64,000 nucleotides of DNA from Hyphomicrobiales bacterium (GTDB lineage: Bacteria; Pseudomonadota; Alphaproteobacteria; Rhizobiales; Rhizobiaceae). The notes below the pieces were generated by a model. That model searched no databases. It worked only from the letters and a program-made list of their open reading frames with translations, and was not told the origin of the DNA. Position numbers and translations under genes: made by a program. This document shows, piece after piece, positions 58,239 to 64,000 of the stretch. Location: assembly GCA_900466575.1 (NCBI GenBank), contig UBMP01000002.1, positions 117,052-181,051 on the forward strand, written 5' to 3'. Each line of letters opens with the position of its first letter. Positions within the stretch are counted from its first letter, which is position 1.

Positions 58239-59384
58239 ATGACGATTGCCGAAAGCGAATTCGAGGAACTTTCCGGTATCATCGGATCGATCTACGACAC
58301 GGTTCTCGACAAGACGACGTGGCCGACGGTTCTCGAGGGCGTGTGCCGCCACGTGCGCGGCCGGGCGTCCCGCATCTATTGGCGCGACGCCAGCAACGGC
58401 CAGGGCGAGACGGTCTATTCCTGGGGCATCGCGCCGGAATTCCTGCAGCTTTATCGCGAGCGCTATGTCACGCTGAACCCGTTGTTCCCGGCTTCCGTCT
58501 TCATCAAGCCGGGCGAGGTCTTTTCCAGCCGCGAACTGATCCCGAGCGAGGAATTCGAGCAGAGTCGGTTCTTCCGGGAATGGGCGGCACCGCAAGGATT
58601 TCTCGATGCGGCGATCTTCAACATCCAGCGCTATCAGGCGAGTGCCGCGGCCTTCACGATCCTCACTGGCCCCGAATACGGCCTCGTCGACGACAGGATG
58701 CGCCATCGCCTCGGCCTTTTGGCGCCCCATCTGCAGCGCGCCGCCATCATTCGCCGCGAACTGGACCGGAGCGCGGAAAACGGCCAATCACTCGAGGCGG
58801 CGCTGGAGCAGGTGGATGCCGGTGTGGTACTGCTCGATCCGGCGGGTCGCGCGGTCTGGTCGAACCGGGCGGCCGAAACCGCGCTGGCGCGGGGCGACCT
58901 CCTGCGCAGTTCCGCGATGGGCCTCAGCCTTGCATCGCCTTCAGCCGACCGGCAGTTGCGCGAAGCGCTGGCACCCACGCCGGATGAACACGAATATATC
59001 CTGCATCCCCGCCCTGCGCTGATCCGCATGACCGACTGCGAGGGTGGCGAGTGGGTCGCCTGCCTCATGCGTCTCCGGCGCGAATCGGCCACGCAGCAGG
59101 CTTTCGATCATGTCGCGCGCTCCGCCGTCGCCGCGCTCTTCGTGCGCCGCGCCGAGAAGGCGGCGGAATGGAGTGTGGAAGCCTCGGCGCGGTTCTACGG
59201 TCTGACGCCGGCGGAGGTGCGCGTGCTGCATGTCGCGCTGGAAATCGATACCGTCGCGGACATGGCCCGCGCCGTGGGCCTCTCGCCCAATACGGTCAAG
59301 AAGCATCTCTCGGCCATCTTTGCCAAAATGGGCGTGTCGCGCCGCGCCGGGCTGATCAAGGCCGTGATGTCCGTCGGGCCGTGA
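58239..59384 (+). CDS. LuxR-family transcriptional regulator with a central PAS-like region
   Basis: A 381-aa regulator. The C-terminal GerE HTH reads LTPAEVRVLHVALEIDTVAD and LSPNTVKKHLSAIFAKMGVS, about residues 310-375. The central region (about 185-300, GVVLLDPAGRAVWSNRAAE) is PAS-like; the N-terminal 170 residues may bind ligand. There is no receiver or AHL-binding signature. Its stop is four bases from the end of the convergent MprF-like gene. The divergent neighbour is a LysE-type exporter, which it may regulate. Confidence 0.88.
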   Translation: MTIAESEFEELSGIIGSIYDTVLDKTTWPTVLEGVCRHVRGRASRIYWRDASNGQGETVYSWGIAPEFLQLYRERYVTLNPLFPASVFIKPGEVFSSRELIPSEEFEQSRFFREWAAPQGFLDAAIFNIQRYQASAAAFTILTGPEYGLVDDRMRHRLGLLAPHLQRAAIIRRELDRSAENGQSLEAALEQVDAGVVLLDPAGRAVWSNRAAETALARGDLLRSSAMGLSLASPSADRQLREALAPTPDEHEYILHPRPALIRMTDCEGGEWVACLMRLRRESATQQAFDHVARSAVAALFVRRAEKAAEWSVEASARFYGLTPAEVRVLHVALEIDTVADMARAVGLSPNTVKKHLSAIFAKMGVSRRAGLIKAVMSVGP

Positions 59385-59388
59385 GGTT

Positions 59389-60693
59389 TCAGGATCGCCG
59401 GAAAACGCCGCGCAAACCCCCGCCGATCAGCAGCGTGACGTCCAGCATGGCCGAAACCGGCAGACCGAAGCCACCGGCGATCAGGTAGCGCGGCTGCCAT
59501 TCCGGGTCGAATTTCGACTTGAAGCTCTTGACGCCCTTGAAGTTGTAGAAGCGCTCACCCTTCTCGAAGACCTGCTTGCCGATATGATTCCAGAGCGGCG
59601 CGCCCGCGTGGTCTGACAGGCCCGAGAGCGGCGCCATGCCGAGATTGAGCCGCGTGACGCCGGTCTGCTTCAGATATTCCATGATGCGCACGAACAGGAG
59701 ATCCATGGCTCCGCGGTGGGCGCCCGGCAGCGAGCGCATCAGGTCGATGAAGGCATGGCCGCTTTCGGTTGTCAGGATATTGGCGAAGGCGGTGATGCGG
59801 CCATCGACGCGGATGACAGCCACGGGTGTCGAGGCCACGTAGTCTTCGCGGAAGGTTCCGAGCGAGAAGCCCTTTTCCTTGGCATTCTGCGTTGCAAGCC
59901 AGAGATCCGACACGCGACCGAGTTCGTCCATGACGGCCGGCACGGCCTCGGGCGCCAGCATCTCGAAACACAGCCCGTCGCGTTCCGCGCGGTTGATCGA
60001 ACGCCGGAGCTTCAGCCAGTCGCCGCCGGCGAGCGAAAAGGATGCGAGATCAAGAACGGCCTCTTCGCCGATCTTGTAGGGCTTCATCCCGACCTCGACG
60101 GCCATCGGCAGGAACGCGGAGGAGACCTGATAGAAGACCGGACGCAGCATCAGGCGTTCCGCTTCAGCACGGAACTTGAGAACCAGGGGCGCCCACAGAT
60201 GGCGCGGACCGACCGGATCGAACAGCGCCACCATCGACCGGCCGCGACAGCCATACATGATGAAGGCCTGGCCACAATCGGAGAAGATGAGCTTCTTGTC
60301 GCCCAGCCGCACAAGACCGGCGGCGGCATTGTCATGGCGGGTGACGATGGCATTGGCCTGCCCGATTTCGTCGCGGACGGGCGAGGGCGCGCGCTGGCGC
60401 CAGGCGCGCATGGCGCGGCGGCCCGCCAGAACGCTGACGGTCGCGGCAAGCGCGACGCCACCACCGATCGGCTGATCGAAGACATGCTTCATCCCCTGCC
60501 GCAGCAGCGGTCCGACGACCGCGCCGTCAAAGGCCGTGCTGACGCCTGCGTAAAATGCAAGCGCGGAAATCGCTGCGGGCGCGGCCCAGCGCGAGGTGCG
60601 AGCTTGCCGGCGATTCGGCGGTACTGCGACCTCCGCGGCATGGCCAATCTCGTTTGCCGGGTTTGAAGCGGACAGAGCCGTTATTTCGAGCAT
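59389..60693 (-). CDS. Phosphatidylglycerol lysyltransferase-like protein (DUF2156), reduced membrane part
   Basis: A 434-aa protein equivalent to the C-terminal synthase half of MprF/LpiA, which transfers an amino acid from tRNA to phosphatidylglycerol. Typical segments are SDCGQAFIMYGCRGRSMVAL, KIGEEAVLDLASFSLAG, LRRSINRAERDGL, YVASTPVAVIRVDGRITAFA and LNLGMAPLSGLS. Full MprF/LpiA has a large N-terminal flippase; here only two hydrophobic stretches precede the catalytic domain (about 35-95). It may modify lipids without flipping them. ATG 60693 has AGGA upstream; a longer GTG start at 60738 is possible. Next to a LuxR regulator and a chloride channel. Confidence 0.85.
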   Translation of the reverse strand: MLEITALSASNPANEIGHAAEVAVPPNRRQARTSRWAAPAAISALAFYAGVSTAFDGAVVGPLLRQGMKHVFDQPIGGGVALAATVSVLAGRRAMRAWRQRAPSPVRDEIGQANAIVTRHDNAAAGLVRLGDKKLIFSDCGQAFIMYGCRGRSMVALFDPVGPRHLWAPLVLKFRAEAERLMLRPVFYQVSSAFLPMAVEVGMKPYKIGEEAVLDLASFSLAGGDWLKLRRSINRAERDGLCFEMLAPEAVPAVMDELGRVSDLWLATQNAKEKGFSLGTFREDYVASTPVAVIRVDGRITAFANILTTESGHAFIDLMRSLPGAHRGAMDLLFVRIMEYLKQTGVTRLNLGMAPLSGLSDHAGAPLWNHIGKQVFEKGERFYNFKGVKSFKSKFDPEWQPRYLIAGGFGLPVSAMLDVTLLIGGGLRGVFRRS

Positions 60694-60738
60694 GTTTGAT
60701 CCTGAGGTCCCAACCGGACGCCGCGCGGCGTCTACCAC

Positions 60739-61077
60739 GTCTCCTCGGATATAAACATGACAGCTGAACGGAGTTTTAAAGACTATCCCAAGAATTTTTT
60801 CAAACTCATCAGGAGTTCATCGGTTGTTTCAGGGTCTTCTGTACAACGAGATGTTTCGGTCCACTTAGTAATTCATCTCGCGCCGCTCTTCGACTGCTTA
60901 TTGCTTGAGCAATGCTTTCTATAAAGCATGTCTTTTGCGAGTGTCCGAAAGGTGGCCGCACTTTCGAAAAGTTTATGCTCACGCGGCTCCATAAAACCTT
61001 GAAAATGTCAGATCAAGGGCGTCTAACGGGCCGAAGTGCCTTGATCCCCCCTCGATACCCTTGAGAACCTGAGCCCC
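60739..61077. other. AT-rich intergenic region with palindromic sequence
   Basis: No gene seen. Low-GC region with several short inverted repeats, including CGAAAGGTG...CACTTTCG (about 60948-60968) and the pair TTGCTTGAGCAA (60902-60913). It resembles dispersed palindromic units. It should contain the divergent promoters for the MprF-like and ClC genes. Confidence 0.45.
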
Positions 61078-62448
61078 ATGCCCAATCTCCACAAACTGAA
61101 GCTCCTCCGTCGTATCAGGGTCATGCGGGGCAGGCGCAACATGTGGCAGTCGCGGCTGGTCTTCTGGGTGGGGGCGCTCGCCATCGGCCTCGTCAGCGTC
61201 GCCTTCGCCAAGGCCTCCGACTGGGCGAGCGACGCCTTCCATCATGTGACGCATTCCGGGCCTTACGCATTCCTCATTCCGCTGCTTCTGACACCGGCAG
61301 GTTTCGCGCTCTCGGCCTTTCTAGCCTTCCGCTATTTCCCCAATTCGCAAGGGTCTGGTATTCCGCAGGCCATTGCCGCGCGCCATTTCCACGATGCCGA
61401 AAGCCGCAACTTCCTCCTGTCGCTGAAGCTCGCCGCCGCCAAGATCGTGCTGACCATCTTCGGCATCTTCTGCGGCGGATCGATCGGCCGTGAGGGGCCG
61501 ACCGTGCAGGTCGGTGCCTCCATCATGCTGCAGGCGGCCCGCATCGGCGGCGTGGTACAGGCAAGGGGTCTCATCCTGGCGGGTTCCGCCGCCGGCATCG
61601 CTGCGGCCTTCAATACGCCGCTCGCCGGCATCGTCTTTGCCATCGAGGAAATGAGCCGGAACTTCGAGATCCGCGCCAACGGCGCGGTTCTGACCGCCGT
61701 CATCCTCTCCGGGCTTGCAGCCCTCGGACTGCTCGGTGACTACAACACCTATTTCGGCTCGACGCATGATGTGATGAGCGGCATGAAGGACTGGTGGCTC
61801 GTCCTGCTGTGCGGCATCGGCGGCGGTGCCTTCGGCGCGCTGTTTTCCACCGCCGTGCTCCGGCTCACGATCCGGCTCAAGCGCTGGCGCCAGACCGCGC
61901 CCGTGCCGCGGCTTCTGGCGATTGCCGCCGGCTTCGGCTTTCTCGTGGCGCTCATCGGCATCGTCTCGGGTGGGCTCACCTTCGGCACCGGCTACAACCA
62001 GGCCCGCGCTGCGTTGCAGGGAACCCCGCTGCCGCCGCTCTTCTTCATCGAAAAGCTCGCCGCCACCTTCCTCTGCACCATGTCCGGCATTCCCGGCGGC
62101 CTCTTCGCGCCCTCGCTCGCCGTCGGCGCCGGCATCGGCTCGACCATCGGCCTCATCATGGGCACAAATGCCGGTATCGCGGCGCTTCTCGGCATGGCCG
62201 GCTATTTTGCCGGCGTCGTGCAGGCCCCGATGACGGCCTTTGTCATCATTCTCGAAATGACCGACAGCCACCAGAATGTGATCGCGCTGATGGCAACCGC
62301 CATGCTCGGCTACATCACCTCGCGCCTCATCAACCGCGAACCGCTCTATCACGGCCTGTCGCGCGCGTTCATGGCCGACACGATCCGCCATCAGCGCACC
62401 CAGGAGCGCGGCGATGCGTCGGCAGCGGAAAAGGCCGCGCATGCGTGA
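61078..62448 (+). CDS. ClC-family chloride channel/antiporter
   Basis: A 456-aa membrane protein with the three ClC selectivity motifs: GSGIPQ near residues 92-97, GREGPTVQ near 137-144 and the later GGLFAPSLAVGAG region. It probably exchanges chloride for protons, with a role in acid resistance. It lacks the C-terminal CBS domains of some ClC proteins. Pairing with an MprF-like gene, known in rhizobia as low-pH induced, would fit acid tolerance, but this is inference from neighbourhood. Confidence 0.93.
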   Translation: MPNLHKLKLLRRIRVMRGRRNMWQSRLVFWVGALAIGLVSVAFAKASDWASDAFHHVTHSGPYAFLIPLLLTPAGFALSAFLAFRYFPNSQGSGIPQAIAARHFHDAESRNFLLSLKLAAAKIVLTIFGIFCGGSIGREGPTVQVGASIMLQAARIGGVVQARGLILAGSAAGIAAAFNTPLAGIVFAIEEMSRNFEIRANGAVLTAVILSGLAALGLLGDYNTYFGSTHDVMSGMKDWWLVLLCGIGGGAFGALFSTAVLRLTIRLKRWRQTAPVPRLLAIAAGFGFLVALIGIVSGGLTFGTGYNQARAALQGTPLPPLFFIEKLAATFLCTMSGIPGGLFAPSLAVGAGIGSTIGLIMGTNAGIAALLGMAGYFAGVVQAPMTAFVIILEMTDSHQNVIALMATAMLGYITSRLINREPLYHGLSRAFMADTIRHQRTQERGDASAAEKAAHA

Positions 62449-62539
62449 ATCATGGGAGCGCGCCTCGACATGATCATGTCATGATCCCATGGGAGGACGT
62501 CCATTCCGGCAATCCGCCCGCCACTCTGGAACAGATGCA

Positions 62540-63865
62540 ATGTCCTTGCTGCCGCGCCTTTTTCTAGCTTCGATTGCTTCGCTTGCCTCCATGACCGCCG
62601 CCCGATCTGCCGACGCCAAATTTCCGACCGTCGTCTTCGTGCATGGCAATGGCGACACCGCTGCACTCTGGATGACCCAGTTCTGGCGCTTCGAGAGCAA
62701 CGGCTATCCGGAAGACCATCTCTTCGCGGTCAATATTCCCCATCCGACGGCCCGCGCCGACGATAATGCGCAGGAGCCGAACCGCTCCTCCACCACCGAT
62801 GCCGCACAGGCCGTGGCGGCCGAGGTGGATGAGGCGCTGAAGAAGACGGGCGCGGAAAAGGTCGTGCTGGTCGCCAATTCGCGCGGCTGCCAGACGGCGC
62901 GCAACTATGTGAAGAATTTCGGCGGCGCGGCCAAGGTCGAGCGCATGGTGCTGGGCGGCTGCGTTCATCACGGCGTCTTCGTGCAACCAAACGGGGCGCA
63001 GGGCTCCGAATTCAACGGCGCGGCTCCGTTCCTGAAAAACCTCTCCGCCGAGCCGGAAGTGCCGCCGGGCATGCCGGTCACGGTCATCCGCTCCGACAAG
63101 TTCGATCTCTATTCGCAGCCCGACGGCAAATACGCCGGCATGCCCGGCAAGTCGACCGGCATTGCCTATGAATCGCAGGAGCTGAAAGGCGCCGACAACC
63201 GCGTCATTCCCGGTGCCGATCACCGCGAAACCGCCTATTCCAAGCTCGCCTTCGAGATCATCTATCAGGCGATCACCGGCGAAAAGGCCGGAACGCATGC
63301 GATCGTTGCGGAAGAAAACCCCGTGCTTTCCGGCATGATCACCGGCTACGAGAACGGCGCACCAACCAATCTGCCGGTTCCCGGCGCAAAGCTCGCGATC
63401 TACGCGACCGACCCCAAGACCGGCGAACGCTTCGGACCGCCCGTTTACGAAAAGACGGTGGGCGCGGATGGTGTCTGGGGCGATTTCCATGCCCGCCCGA
63501 GCCAGACCTATGAATTTGACATCAAGGCCGAGGGTTATCCGGAAACCCGCTATTTCCGCGGCCTCCTGCCGCGCTCCTTCCGATACATGGACCTGCGCCT
63601 GCAGCCGGCGCCAGCGGAGGGCAACTTCGTCGTCGTCAAGCGCCCGCGCGGCTATTTCGGCCCTGACGATCAGGCCACCGCCAACGGGCTGGTTCTTCCC
63701 GGCATCGATCCGAACGATCCGGTGCCGCATGTGGCGAGCGCCAACGTGCCGGTCGCCGGCGACAAGCCGGAAAGCGTCACCGCCGTCTTCAACGGCGAGA
63801 CGATCGTCGGCCGTTTTGATCCGGCGCTCAAGGATGCGGCGACTTATATCGAGTTTACGGATTGA
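62540..63865 (+). CDS. Secreted alpha/beta hydrolase with a C-terminal beta domain
   Basis: A 441-aa protein. It starts at ATG 62540 and has a signal peptide (SLLPRLFLASIASLASMTAA). The hydrolase part (about 28-250) shows VVFVHGNGDTAALWM, nucleophile elbow VANSRGCQTARN and a late His in GADHRET. The C-terminal 190 residues form a beta-rich region (carboxypeptidase regulatory-like, for example FDIKAEGYPETRYFRGLLP). Substrate unknown; a polymer or ester hydrolase is possible. Confidence 0.82.
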   Translation: MSLLPRLFLASIASLASMTAARSADAKFPTVVFVHGNGDTAALWMTQFWRFESNGYPEDHLFAVNIPHPTARADDNAQEPNRSSTTDAAQAVAAEVDEALKKTGAEKVVLVANSRGCQTARNYVKNFGGAAKVERMVLGGCVHHGVFVQPNGAQGSEFNGAAPFLKNLSAEPEVPPGMPVTVIRSDKFDLYSQPDGKYAGMPGKSTGIAYESQELKGADNRVIPGADHRETAYSKLAFEIIYQAITGEKAGTHAIVAEENPVLSGMITGYENGAPTNLPVPGAKLAIYATDPKTGERFGPPVYEKTVGADGVWGDFHARPSQTYEFDIKAEGYPETRYFRGLLPRSFRYMDLRLQPAPAEGNFVVVKRPRGYFGPDDQATANGLVLPGIDPNDPVPHVASANVPVAGDKPESVTAVFNGETIVGRFDPALKDAATYIEFTD

Positions 63866-63879
63866 AGGCAGGGCGGTCA

Positions 63880-63990
63880 CTCTCCCTCCCCCTTGTGGGG
63901 AGGGTTGGGGAGGGGTCTTTTCGCATCCTCGGAATTCGCCGAAAAGTCCCCCTCTGGCTGCCGCCATCTCCCCCACAAGGGGGGAGACGG
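63880..63990. repeat. Palindromic repeat element at the end of the window
   Basis: An inverted pair of TCTCC-rich arms: CTCCCTCCCCCTTGTGGGGA at the left and CTCCCCCACAAGGGGGGAGA at the right, with CTTTTCGC...GCCGAAAAG near the centre. It is related to, but not identical with, the elements at 40338 and 52256. It follows the last gene and could act as a terminator. Confidence 0.75.
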
Positions 63991-64000
63991 CAAGAGGCGC

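Noticed and set aside
58928..59500. Several short leftward frames inside the LuxR regulator
   Set aside because: They are antisense to a gene with a complete GerE helix-turn-helix and end at arbitrary points.

Overview
This 64 kb window comes from a chromosome-like, GC-rich alphaproteobacterial genome, most likely a member of the Rhizobiaceae (Rhizobium/Agrobacterium/Ensifer/Shinella group). The evidence is the set of typical rhizobial genes: a cysD plus fused cysNC pair, betI-betB-betA, gbcAB, DUF3422, DUF6481, an R. etli-type asparaginase and a large cobalamin-dependent metH. Palindromic intergenic repeats of the RIME kind point the same way. I see no phage, insertion sequence, replication origin or CRISPR array.

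Region 1 (1-15.9 kb) is a surface-polysaccharide (O-antigen-like) locus. A leftward operon, whose genes overlap by 1-4 bases or sit about 20 bases apart, encodes RmlA, an FdtA-like ketoisomerase, an FdtB-like aminotransferase, a Wzm/Wzt ABC exporter pair and a LegB-like 4,6-dehydratase cut by the window edge. Around it lie a GT2 glycosyltransferase, a small phosphoglycosyl transferase, a FlaA1/CapD-type dehydratase, an O-antigen ligase, an MsbA-like exporter, an SDR epimerase and a GT4 glycosyltransferase. Between 9.26 and 15.87 kb I find remnants showing that an exporter/epimerase/glycosyltransferase/ligase block was once duplicated. Each gene now survives intact in only one copy.

Region 2 (16-29.3 kb) holds sulfate activation (cysD-cysNC), an AhpD-like protein, a GGDEF-EAL protein, two paralogous lipoproteins, tRNA-Pro(CGG), an ankyrin/beta-propeller-like protein, a DUF2171 protein and metH with a candidate operator. 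Region 3 (29.3-33.1 kb) is a set of small genes: a low-GC membrane protein, an orphan HTH protein, a cold-shock protein, DUF6481, a DnaB-like ATPase and a DinJ/YafQ toxin-antitoxin pair.

Region 4 (33.1-42.8 kb) opens with a well-formed cobalamin riboswitch directly upstream of gbcAB, the glycine-betaine demethylating monooxygenase. It continues with a small overlapping gene, a low-GC methyltransferase behind a tetO-like palindrome, a GH25 lipoprotein, a RHH/ParE pair, DUF3422 and asparaginase. Region 5 (42.9-64 kb) has tandem MFS paralogues, a diguanylate cyclase, a quinone oxidoreductase, an EAL-GGDEF protein, betIBA (choline to glycine betaine, with a repeat element between betB and betA), a PIN toxin module with a one-base frameshift, AraC and LuxR regulators, a LysE exporter, an MprF-like synthase lacking most of its flippase half, a ClC channel and two alpha/beta hydrolases.

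The functional link I find most interesting is betaine and B12. betBA makes glycine betaine, gbcAB demethylates it under an apparent B12 riboswitch, and metH is the main B12-dependent enzyme in the window. Betaine supplies methyl groups and, after full demethylation, glycine (the C4-pathway precursor of tetrapyrroles), so the riboswitch could tie betaine breakdown to B12 demand. The riboswitch is seen in the sequence; the metabolic rationale is inference.
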